This document shows positions 1 to 5,998 of a stretch of DNA of 6,636 nt, piece by piece (positions within the stretch are counted from its first letter, which is position 1; the number at the start of each line of letters is the position of its first letter). The DNA comes from Urinicoccus sp. (GTDB taxonomy: Bacteria > Bacillota > Clostridia > Tissierellales > Peptoniphilaceae): positions 1 to 6,636 of the forward strand of contig JASBZN010000065.1 in assembly GCA_029983435.1 (NCBI GenBank). Reading direction: 5' to 3'. The notes under the pieces were generated by a model. The model did no database searches. It had not been told where the DNA came from and saw only the letters and a program-made list of their open reading frames with translations. Both the position numbers and the translations under genes were made by a program.

Positions 1-10
1 CTTTCAATAT

Positions 11-60
11 AAAAAGCAACCTGAGAGGCAATTCAATAAAAAAAGACGCCTCTAGATTGC
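11..60 (-). terminator. Large 3' hairpin with U tract, overlapping the end of the secreted-protein gene
   Basis: On the minus strand, GCAATCTAGAGGC (48-60) pairs with GCCTCTCAGGTTGC (16-29) over 13 bp, with one G-U pair and a single bulged base. The 18-nt loop is followed by TTTTTATATT. A shorter alternative, GACGC/GCGTC with a 9-nt loop and its own seven-T tract (38-44), uses the same left arm and is mutually exclusive with it. Both contain or follow the last codons of the gene at 33-401, so the terminator lies partly inside the open frame. Confidence 0.65.
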
Positions 61-401
61 GTCATTAACTGGAATTTCCCCGTTGCATTGGCATGGGCAT
101 AAAATTGATAGTTAACTACGCTTGCTAAATTTTCCCCCTTATAAATAGGAACTTTGATGGGCCCAAACAGGATTTCATTGTCTGCAGAAATGGCATCCAC
201 CATTAAATAAATTTCTCCTAAATACTTTCCTTCATCATAAATGGGATCTAGCCCGGTATCTTTAACTTCCAAGCCTGCTTCTTTTGCGATAGTTTGGTTG
301 AATTCTTGGGCAAAAAGTCGGGTCCCTGGAAATAATACTAGGCCTAAGAGAAAAAGACTAAAAATGATTCTTTTTATGTCCCCTATCTTTCTTTTTTTCA
401 T
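33..401 (-). CDS. Small secreted protein under B12 riboswitch control, DUF4430-like, probably truncated
   Basis: A 122-residue protein of uncertain family. It starts with a basic N-terminus (MKKRKIGDIKR), a hydrophobic core (IIFSLFLLGLVLF) and a plausible signal peptidase I site after Ala31 (RLFA|QEF), with no lipobox cysteine. The mature part, LGEIYLMVDAISADNEILFG followed by VPIYKGENLASVV, faintly recalls the start of DUF4430-type (transcobalamin C-terminal-like) domains of clostridial surface proteins, some of which are linked to cobalamin uptake. The rest of such a domain is missing. The chosen ATG has GGGAG 9 nt upstream; the same frame is open to an ATG at 539, but that would translate through the aptamer end and terminator and is rejected. 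The 3' end is abnormal: the last codons run through a hairpin and its T tract. A one-base change in the GGGG run (78-81) would shift the frame to tandem stops TAA-TGA (62-67). The product may be a remnant. The secretion signal is fairly secure; the function is not. Confidence 0.55.
   Translation of the reverse strand: MKKRKIGDIKRIIFSLFLLGLVLFPGTRLFAQEFNQTIAKEAGLEVKDTGLDPIYDEGKYLGEIYLMVDAISADNEILFGPIKVPIYKGENLASVVNYQFYAHANATGKFQLMTQSRGVFFY
34..47 (-). repeat. 14-nt direct repeat, copy 1
   Basis: GTCTTTTTTTATTG is identical to 424-437, the foot and T tract of the riboswitch terminator, in the same orientation. In both places it follows a hairpin arm. It may be similarity between two terminators or the scar of a past duplication or deletion. 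Confidence 0.6.
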
Positions 402-423
402 CAATACCTTCTCCCTTTCTTTC

Positions 424-437
424 CAATAAAAAAAGAC
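424..437 (-). repeat. 14-nt direct repeat, copy 2
   Basis: Same 14 nt as at 34-47, here forming the base and T tract of the riboswitch terminator. Confidence 0.6.
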
Positions 438-456
438 ACTAGCTTTCGCTAATGCC
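426..456 (-). terminator. Riboswitch expression-platform terminator
   Basis: GGCATTAGC and GCTAGTGTC pair over 9 bp (two G-U pairs) around a GAAA tetraloop, followed directly by seven T residues. It lies between the cobalamin aptamer and the start codon at 401, so it is best read as the regulated terminator of the riboswitch. A competing 6-bp hairpin (TAGTGC with GCATTA, 8-nt loop) shares its left arm and could act as an antiterminator; that part is inference. Confidence 0.87.
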
Positions 457-514
457 CGTATTTGCACTATCATTCTATTGCCTTCTCCTACTGGTTCCTC
501 GCCATAAAGAAGCT

Positions 515-688
515 CTTTTATGCATGTCTTCTGACTCATGAATCTTCATCTATCTCGTCTTCCCATTCAACTTAACAGTTTGAATAGTGACATGGTTGAG
601 ATTGACTCCTCATTTACAGCGGCGGGACCGTGCTGGATTTACACCAGCTTCCATCTTAGCTTACAAAACCTTTGTAAAAACATAAAAG
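515..688 (-). ncRNA. Cobalamin riboswitch aptamer
   Basis: A B12-sensing leader RNA. The diagnostic core ATCCAGCACGGTCCCGCC plus GCTGT (616-638) follows a 5-bp GCTGG/CCAGC hairpin. The 3' B12 box reads AGTCAGAAGACATGC (522-536), a slightly degenerate match to the AGYCMGGAGACCKGCC consensus. The closing P1 helix is a perfect 8-bp pair, CTTTTATG (681-688) with CATAAAAG (515-522). A 7-bp TTACAAA/TTTGTAA hairpin follows P1, and an ATTCAA/TTGAAT stem lies in the middle. It points at the gene at 33-401, not at the kam operon. With the downstream terminator, the expected effect is reduced readthrough when adenosylcobalamin is plentiful. Confidence 0.93.
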
Positions 689-717
689 TATCCTTATTCA
701 CATGTAATATCAATTTA

Positions 718-746
718 ATTATATCGATTTTTTTAGGGAAAATCAA
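718..746 (-). promoter_or_regulatory. Sigma-A type promoter for the cobalamin-riboswitch unit
   Basis: A perfect -10 box TATAAT (718-723) is separated by exactly 17 nt from a -35-like TTGATT (741-746, 4 of 6 consensus bases). A start point a few bases downstream (about 710) would leave about 20 nt before the riboswitch P1 stem at 688, a normal layout. No transcript evidence is available. Confidence 0.72.
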
Positions 747-926
747 GTTTTTTAAATAATAATTATCGGCATTTTCTAACACAAAAGGCGGATACATCTT
801 AAACTTGTCCATACCTATAACTTACATTTCACTGAATCTAATCTTAATCTTCTTAACAAATTATTTTGAAAAAGTAAGTATCTATTTATATTTTAAAATT
901 CAATACCCTCTTCAATATTTCTCAAC
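747..926. other. AT-rich spacer with no recognised gene
   Basis: This stretch lies between the kam terminator and the promoter of the riboswitch unit. It is very AT-rich. Short open frames on the plus strand have no convincing ribosome binding site or recognisable product. I see no RNA gene, repeat or strong hairpin in it. Confidence 0.5.
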
Positions 927-957
927 AAAAAAAGGAACCGGCCTAAAAACCGATTCC
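927..957 (-). terminator. Intrinsic terminator of the kam operon
   Basis: On the minus strand, GGAATCGG and CCGGTTCC form an 8-bp stem with one G-U pair and an 8-nt loop (TTTTTAGG), followed by seven T residues. It starts 16 nt after the kamE stop, so it ends the kam transcript and separates it from the riboswitch unit. The opposite strand has no U tract after the hairpin, so it is probably one-directional. Confidence 0.88.
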
Positions 958-973
958 CGTCTAAAGAAGATGA

Positions 974-1777
974 TTATTCGCTTTTTTCTGCTTTCATTTT
1001 TTCTGCAACTTTTTCTGCAACAAAAGTTGCTACGTCTTCAGCAAAAGTTCCTGGGCCGAATCCTGCATCGTAGCCTAGTTCTTTAGCTAATTCATAGCTA
1101 ATACGAGGTCCACCACATGCTAAGATTACTTTATCCCGGATGCCTTCTGCTTCCACTAATTCCACTAATTGGGAAAGGTTTGGAATATGTGCATCCTTTT
1201 GAGTTACAACTTGGGAAACAAGAATTGCGTCAGCATTCAATTCGATTGCTTTTGCAACAAGTTCTTCGTTAGGAACTTGAGATCCCATGTTAACTGCTTC
1301 GATTCCTTCGTAACGTTCCAAACCATAGTGACCTGCAAAGCCCTTCATGTTCATGATGGCATCAATCCCTACAGTATGGGCATCAGTACCTGTACATGCA
1401 CCAACGATCACTAAATCGCGGCCAATGTTTTCTTTGATGAATTCTTCAACTTCACCACGAGATAAAACATCTGTATCTACTTTTGGTACGTAGATTTTTG
1501 AGTAGTCAATTGTTACTGGCATTTTAGCGTAAACAATGAAATAGGTATATGGAATACCTAGACCTTTGCTATAAACAACGCTAGGATCTTTGAAGCCTTG
1601 TTTTAAAACAATTTGCTTTGCAGCTTCTGTAGCTTCTAGTCCTGGAGGCACTGGAAGTGTGAATGACATTTGAACCATTCCATCATTTAAAGCATCCCCG
1701 TAAGGTTTAACTGCCGTTAAATCAACTTCTTGTGCTTCTTCATTCATATTTGTGTTTAATTTCATTCCAGCTGTCAT
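974..1777 (-). CDS. kamE: Lysine 5,6-aminomutase beta subunit (cobalamin-binding)
   Basis: Small subunit (267 residues) of lysine 5,6-aminomutase. The N-terminal portion (about 1-115) precedes a Rossmann-like cobalamin-binding domain with the base-off/His-on motif DAHTVG (Asp132, His134, Gly137), where His134 is the lower axial cobalt ligand. Eleven residues later, Lys145 in IMNMKGFAGHYGLERY matches the lysine (Lys144 in C. sticklandii) that forms the internal aldimine with PLP bound in the alpha subunit, the hallmark of this enzyme's open/closed domain movement. GSQVPNEE, LVSQVVTQKDAH, ILACGGPRI and DAGFGPGTFAEDVATF complete the family pattern. The charged C-terminus (AEKMKAEKSE) is slightly longer than I recall for the reference enzyme. 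GGGAGG about 8 nt upstream supports the ATG at 1777; Met5 (MKLNTN) is the alternative. It is the last gene of the operon, with an intrinsic terminator 16 nt after the stop. Confidence 0.96.
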   Translation of the reverse strand: MTAGMKLNTNMNEEAQEVDLTAVKPYGDALNDGMVQMSFTLPVPPGLEATEAAKQIVLKQGFKDPSVVYSKGLGIPYTYFIVYAKMPVTIDYSKIYVPKVDTDVLSRGEVEEFIKENIGRDLVIVGACTGTDAHTVGIDAIMNMKGFAGHYGLERYEGIEAVNMGSQVPNEELVAKAIELNADAILVSQVVTQKDAHIPNLSQLVELVEAEGIRDKVILACGGPRISYELAKELGYDAGFGPGTFAEDVATFVAEKVAEKMKAEKSE

Positions 1778-3333
1778 GCGTCTTCCCTCCCTAACATAAG
1801 AGTAATGAATGGATTGAAGTATCCTTCCATTTTTTCAGCAACGCCTTCAAGACCTTTACCGCCATCACGAGCTCTCTTAACGTCACCAAATTTACCTTCT
1901 TCAATTGTCTTGAAGATACCGTCTTTTTCAATTTGGACTAATAGGTCGTCTGCTTTATCCATTACTTCATGAGCACGTTGTTCCATCATTCCACCAGATT
2001 TGAATTCAATTTCATCTCCTAGGTCTTTCATGTTATTGAAGATGTATTCTGCATTTTCAATTCCTAGGTAACGGTCATGAAGGTGAGGTGTATGAACAGC
2101 TTCTGTCCACATACCTAATAATTGTAGACCTTGGTGCGTCATAATGGATACTGCGTTGAATAGAGCATCTTGAATATGACCTCTAACAATATTACCCGTC
2201 ATAAATTTAGTTGGAGGCATGTATTTTAAAGGTGCGTCTGGGAAGATTTGTCTAGCCATTTGTGCTTGGGCTAATTCGTAAACAAATCCGTTGGTAATGT
2301 CTGGATCCATTTCAAAGCAGTGCCCTAGACCCATTTGTTCTTCTGGAAGGCCTGCTTTTAATGCAAATTGTTCATTCATGAATTGAGAAGCAAGTACAGT
2401 ATGTGCTTCTTCAAATGCATCAGCAGTTGTTAGGTAGTTATCTTCACCAGTATTGATGATGATTCCTGCATAACCGTTGATTACACGAGAGAAGTATTGG
2501 TCAACAAGAGTACGTTGCATGTTAATATCACGGAATAGGATACCATAAAGAGCGTCATTTAACATAACGTCTAGACGTTCCATCGCTCCCATTGCAGCGA
2601 TTTCTGGCATACAAAGTCCTGAACAATAGTTACAAATACGTACGTATTTTCCGCCTTCTCTTTCTCCTACTTCATCGAGAGCTTCCCGCATTAAACGGAA
2701 GTTTTCTTGTGTTGCGTAGGTTCCTCCGAAACCACCTGTTGGAGCATGGTAAGGAACGAAGTCAAGTAAGGATTGTCCAGTTGTACGAATTACAGCAACG
2801 ATATCTGCACCTTCAAGAGCTGCTGATTTTGCTTGTACAATGTCTTCGTAGATATTACCTGTAGCTACAATAACGTATAACCATGGTTGTGGTCCTTCGC
2901 CAATTGTATCTAAGTATTCTTGACGTTTGTCTCTAGCAGCGTCAACAACTTTAATGCGTTCTTTTGCAAGTTCAAAGATTTTTTCTTTTACTTCTTCTAA
3001 AGGATGTTCCTTTAGTTCAAGTAGGTTTAAGTTTCCAGCTGAAATGTCTTCAGCGATTTCTTGTGGGCTCATGCCTGTTTCAATCATGGCATTTCCTAAG
3101 TAGTAACTTACGCCGCGTCCTAGCATTCCCGCATCATGAATTTGATTTACTACTACGTTTGGCATTGGTACTTGAAGATCATCTTCTCCGTCAACACCAA
3201 AAAGTCTTAATATTGCTCTTTCTGTCGATACTGTTGTGTGCACATCAATAAATTCTTGCACTTGATTGGCAATACGTGCCGCAGCACTTCTTGAAGAGTC
3301 AATAAGGTTTTGATCTAAATTTAATTTCCCCAT
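1774..3333 (-). CDS. kamD: Lysine 5,6-aminomutase alpha subunit
   Basis: Large subunit (519 residues from the chosen start) of the adenosylcobalamin- and PLP-dependent mutase that converts L-beta-lysine to 3,5-diaminohexanoate (or D-lysine to 2,5-diaminohexanoate). It forms the TIM-barrel part that holds PLP and the adenosyl group. Family landmarks: MGKLNLDQNLID at the N-terminus, HTTVSTERA, VIRTTGQS (residues 181-188), ICNYCSGLC, ALYGILFRDINMQRT, INTGEDNY and LKYMPPTKFMTG. With this start, Ser238, Tyr263, Asp298 and Lys370 fall at the same numbers as the PLP-contacting residues of the Clostridium sticklandii alpha subunit as I recall them; Arg183/Ser188 are one off. This supports the start at 3333 over an in-frame ATG at 3348, which would add five residues and overlap kamC. 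The stop overlaps the kamE start by 4 nt, as expected for subunits made in equal amounts. Length is normal and no catalytic residue appears missing. Confidence 0.95.
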   Translation of the reverse strand: MGKLNLDQNLIDSSRSAAARIANQVQEFIDVHTTVSTERAILRLFGVDGEDDLQVPMPNVVVNQIHDAGMLGRGVSYYLGNAMIETGMSPQEIAEDISAGNLNLLELKEHPLEEVKEKIFELAKERIKVVDAARDKRQEYLDTIGEGPQPWLYVIVATGNIYEDIVQAKSAALEGADIVAVIRTTGQSLLDFVPYHAPTGGFGGTYATQENFRLMREALDEVGEREGGKYVRICNYCSGLCMPEIAAMGAMERLDVMLNDALYGILFRDINMQRTLVDQYFSRVINGYAGIIINTGEDNYLTTADAFEEAHTVLASQFMNEQFALKAGLPEEQMGLGHCFEMDPDITNGFVYELAQAQMARQIFPDAPLKYMPPTKFMTGNIVRGHIQDALFNAVSIMTHQGLQLLGMWTEAVHTPHLHDRYLGIENAEYIFNNMKDLGDEIEFKSGGMMEQRAHEVMDKADDLLVQIEKDGIFKTIEEGKFGDVKRARDGGKGLEGVAEKMEGYFNPFITLMLGREDA

Positions 3334-3337
3334 TGTT

Positions 3338-3342
3338 TCACC
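3338..3342 (-). promoter_or_regulatory. kamD ribosome binding site overlapping the kamC stop
   Basis: GGTGA lies 4 nt before the ATG at 3333, and its TGA is also the kamC stop codon. An upstream in-frame ATG at 3348 has only AT-rich sequence before it. This is the main sequence reason for choosing 3333 as the kamD start, and it suggests translational coupling of kamC and kamD. Confidence 0.55.
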
Positions 3343-4960
3343 ATCCATTTTTTAAAGTTTTTTCTGCATATTCGATCACATCTTTAGGCAATCCCATAAT
3401 CTTTCCGATTTGGATTGCATCTTTGGGTACATCGTTGGAACGAGGTACTTCTTTTAACCGATAATCCATATACTTGTTTAATATTTTTAATTTATCTTCT
3501 ACATCTTGTTTGGTTTCGTCATCAAAATCAAAATCAGAAAGTCCCACAACTTGTAAGTGCTTAACGCCATCTAAGTCGGTGACTTTGTCAAAGTGGGTTG
3601 TCAATACCGTAATGGCAGAAGAGCTTTGTAGCCTATGAACAATAGCTAAACTAATGGCATACCCTTCAATGGGGTTGGTGCCACGGGCTAATTCATCAAT
3701 TAAGATCAATCCGGGATCTGGACTTTTATCTAGTGCTTTGACTACTTGGGCTATTTCTGCACCAAAGGTGGATAAACCTGAATCTGTTGATTGCTCGTCG
3801 CCTATTGATGTGAAAATATATTCATTTAAACCCATTTCCATTGATTCTGCTGGAACAAGGATACCACATTGACCTAAATAGCTTAAAAGTCCGAGAAGTT
3901 TCAAGCTAATTGTCTTACCTCCCATGTTGGCTCCTGTAATACAGGTGACCCCTTCTTCCACACTGATGGAAATTGGCGTGAATTTTAAGTTGTTCTTTTG
4001 AAGATTGGACTCAATCTTCGGGTGTCGACCTTGGCAAATTTTAATTCGATGTTCGTCTAAAATCCTTGGCTTTACCCCGTTTATTTCTAGAGAAAACCGC
4101 GCTTTAGCTAGAATTAAATCTAAATTTGCAAGGTGATGGATATTTGTCGTGATTTCCTTATGATAACTTGCGATTTGAGCCGTTAATTTCTTTCTTATTT
4201 GAAATTCTTCCCGCTCTTCTTCTTCTTTCAATTGGTCAATTTTTTCTTCCTGTTGGTAGAGGGAATCTTCTTTTTTTAGACTATAGACTAAATTTGAATA
4301 GGATTCCGATGCGAAGGTTAAGTAGGGACAGTTTTCTACCCTTTCTTTTAGTTCGCTGTTGGCCTTAGGAATAATAATTGACTGATCTGGATTTAATGTT
4401 ATTTGGTATTCTTCTTGAATCTTCTTACGCAAGTTCCGAATGTTTATTCGGAGTTCTCGATTGATGTCTGAAATCTCTTCCCGTATCCTGGCTAAGTCTT
4501 CAGAATAGGAATCATAGAGATAGAAGGTGTCTTTCGTTGCACCTTGTGGGTTCAGAGCTTTCGTCAATTCTTCAATTGGCGTAATTTTAGTATCCTCAAA
4601 GAAGGGTGCTTTTGTAGATTCAAGATATTTTGTTAAATCTTCAAATAAAAAGACCAGTGATTTGACTTCATAGAGTTCTACTTCTGAAAGGACGTTTTTT
4701 TCAACAGAACGTTGAATCGAGAAACGTACATCTTTCGCCATACTTAGGATATCTCCTAAATGCATGGTTGACTCCAGGGAGTCGAGATAATGCATATAGG
4801 CTTCTACTTGGTCTAGAGCTTCTCTTAAATACTTTTCTGTACCAATTGGATAGGGTTTAATGGCTTTTTTATAAGCCAATCCAAAGGGTGTGTGGGTATG
4901 GATACGCTGTAGACACCAAGTAAAGTCTAAGACGTCTTCGACTTTTTTTACTCTTTTCAT
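3338..4960 (-). CDS. kamC: Lysine 5,6-aminomutase reactivase ATPase KamC (MutS-type ATPase)
   Basis: A 540-residue protein built on the core and ATPase domains of the MutS/MutS2 family. Residues 40-300 are mostly helical, like the MutS lever/clamp region, with a highly charged coiled-coil stretch near 228-258 (KKEDSLYQQEEKIDQLKEEE). The ATPase domain follows: Walker A GANMGGKT (343-350), signature STFGAEI (397-403), Walker B LILIDELARGTNP (418-430, Asp422 and Glu423) and the switch histidine in TTHFD (His456). There is no N-terminal mismatch-recognition domain and no C-terminal Smr nuclease domain, so a DNA repair role is unlikely. Placement between kamB and kamDE supports the reading that it uses ATP to remodel KamDE, expelling damaged cobalamin. 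The ATG overlaps the kamB stop by 4 nt, with GGGAG about 8 nt upstream. The stop TGA lies inside the likely kamD ribosome binding site. The ATPase family is certain; the reactivase role is inferred from family and context. Confidence 0.9.
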   Translation of the reverse strand: MKRVKKVEDVLDFTWCLQRIHTHTPFGLAYKKAIKPYPIGTEKYLREALDQVEAYMHYLDSLESTMHLGDILSMAKDVRFSIQRSVEKNVLSEVELYEVKSLVFLFEDLTKYLESTKAPFFEDTKITPIEELTKALNPQGATKDTFYLYDSYSEDLARIREEISDINRELRINIRNLRKKIQEEYQITLNPDQSIIIPKANSELKERVENCPYLTFASESYSNLVYSLKKEDSLYQQEEKIDQLKEEEEREEFQIRKKLTAQIASYHKEITTNIHHLANLDLILAKARFSLEINGVKPRILDEHRIKICQGRHPKIESNLQKNNLKFTPISISVEEGVTCITGANMGGKTISLKLLGLLSYLGQCGILVPAESMEMGLNEYIFTSIGDEQSTDSGLSTFGAEIAQVVKALDKSPDPGLILIDELARGTNPIEGYAISLAIVHRLQSSSAITVLTTHFDKVTDLDGVKHLQVVGLSDFDFDDETKQDVEDKLKILNKYMDYRLKEVPRSNDVPKDAIQIGKIMGLPKDVIEYAEKTLKNGW

Positions 4961-5988
4961 GAAGATTCTCCCATCATTACATCCTCAACCGGTATCTCTT
5001 TTAAGGCTGCTTGCATGGACTCTTTAAATGTAAAAGGATCAAAGCGGTAGCCTTGGGTTGCGAAGGGGTTTACCGTTACCATCACTAGGTCCGACTTGTG
5101 GAATAAAGCTAGGTTCAGGCCTCTTCGTTGACATTTTTTCAGGTCTCTTTCAGGAACAAAGATTTTCGTTGCGTCTTTGACGACAAAAATCATCTCTTGT
5201 AGGTTGTTGGCTGAATCCACAAGTTCTACAAGGGTTTTTCCCGTAAGGGCACCGGATAGGACAACAATTTTTGTATCTTCTTCAAACTCCACGGCAATTT
5301 TTTTTCCAGCATTTAAGCTGGTTTGCAGGGGAATTTCTTTAACTTGTCCTTCTTCTGAAATGGTCCCATAGGTGTTTTTCGCAAACAAATCACCAATTTG
5401 GTCCCGATAAAGGTCAATCACCGGTAATGAAAATAAGCTTGCAACATAAGCTGTCTTCTTAACAACTTCTGTCATTGAACGATGGACGCTTGCTCCGGAA
5501 GCTAAAATTGCACATTGTGTAATTTCAGGTGCTGCAGATGTCTTTCGGTCAATGGCGCCGTCTAAGATGGCAAGTTCTGCCCCATAGTCCAGCATCTTAT
5601 CCAAAAGAACTTTTGTCTCTGCCAAGGTTTGCGGTCCAGAAATTTGAATATAACCATCGTATTTAACACGTCCTAAAAGGACGGATCCTAGAGGGGTCTC
5701 GTATGACGTCATCTCTAGGATTTCAATTACTGCATCTGAAAGTTTTAGTAATTCTGTCGTCGTTGCTACAAGACTCCCTCTAGTTAAATAGATTGTTGGT
5801 TTTTCTGTTTCTGTTACAAGATCCATCCGTTCCCCATCACGACCTATGGATGTAATCCCAATTGGAATTCCATCTTCATCGGCCATGCTAAGGATGTGAT
5901 TTAGAGTCACTGTCTTTCCTGAGTTTTTGCTCATGCCGATAATTGACATTGTTTGATATTTTTTTGTAATTTCCTCAAGAAAAGACAT
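4957..5988 (-). CDS. kamB: Lysine 5,6-aminomutase reactivase subunit KamB (P-loop protein)
   Basis: A 343-residue cytoplasmic protein always considered together with KamC; by operon context it belongs to the reactivation system of the B12-dependent lysine 5,6-aminomutase. Its N-terminus has a beta-strand-P-loop segment (SIIGMSKNSGKT, residues 15-26) resembling the nucleotide-binding loop of MobB/dethiobiotin-synthase-like NTPases. The first glycine sits one residue earlier than in a strict GxxxxGKT motif. A hydrophobic strand ending in Asp (LAILDGAIDRKTSA, residues 139-151) could supply the Walker B-like acid. The C-terminal part (NPFATQGYRFDP, residues 308-319) carries no domain I recognise. 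There is no signal peptide or membrane segment. The start at 5988 is supported by a strong ribosome binding site, and the stop overlaps the kamC start (ATGA). The name follows the conserved kamA-B-C-D-E order; the reactivase role is family knowledge plus context, and the biochemical division of labour with KamC is inference. Confidence 0.85.
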   Translation of the reverse strand: MSFLEEITKKYQTMSIIGMSKNSGKTVTLNHILSMADEDGIPIGITSIGRDGERMDLVTETEKPTIYLTRGSLVATTTELLKLSDAVIEILEMTSYETPLGSVLLGRVKYDGYIQISGPQTLAETKVLLDKMLDYGAELAILDGAIDRKTSAAPEITQCAILASGASVHRSMTEVVKKTAYVASLFSLPVIDLYRDQIGDLFAKNTYGTISEEGQVKEIPLQTSLNAGKKIAVEFEEDTKIVVLSGALTGKTLVELVDSANNLQEMIFVVKDATKIFVPERDLKKCQRRGLNLALFHKSDLVMVTVNPFATQGYRFDPFTFKESMQAALKEIPVEDVMMGESS

Positions 5989-5998
5989 TATTCACCTC
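5989..5998 (-). promoter_or_regulatory. kamB ribosome binding site
   Basis: The 10-nt gap between the kamA stop and the kamB ATG is almost entirely a strong Shine-Dalgarno sequence (GAGGTGA, 5992-5998), 3 nt from the ATG. It fixes the kamB start at 5988 and suggests efficient independent initiation after kamA. Confidence 0.75.

Noticed and set aside
402..539. N-terminal extension of the secreted protein (ATG at 539, starting MSQKTC)
   Set aside because: It would translate the B12 box, P1 and the terminator hairpin; a signal peptide begins at the ATG at 401, which has its own ribosome binding site.
538..1086. Plus-strand open frames in the riboswitch, spacer and kamE region
   Set aside because: They cover structured RNA elements or lie antisense to kamE, and have low-complexity AT-driven composition and no ribosome binding site.
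2592..3251. Plus-strand open frames opposite kamD (2592-2864 and 2964-3251)
   Set aside because: Leu/Gln/Arg-rich antisense shadows of a strongly conserved gene, with no recognisable motif.
3334..3348. Earlier kamD start at 3348 (MDGET...)
   Set aside because: No ribosome binding site precedes it, it overlaps kamC, and the start at 3333 fits the family N-terminus and residue numbering better. The difference is only five residues.
3338..4960. kamC as a DNA mismatch-repair MutS2
   Set aside because: No mismatch-recognition or Smr domain, only 540 residues, and located inside a kam operon with a 4-nt overlap to kamB.
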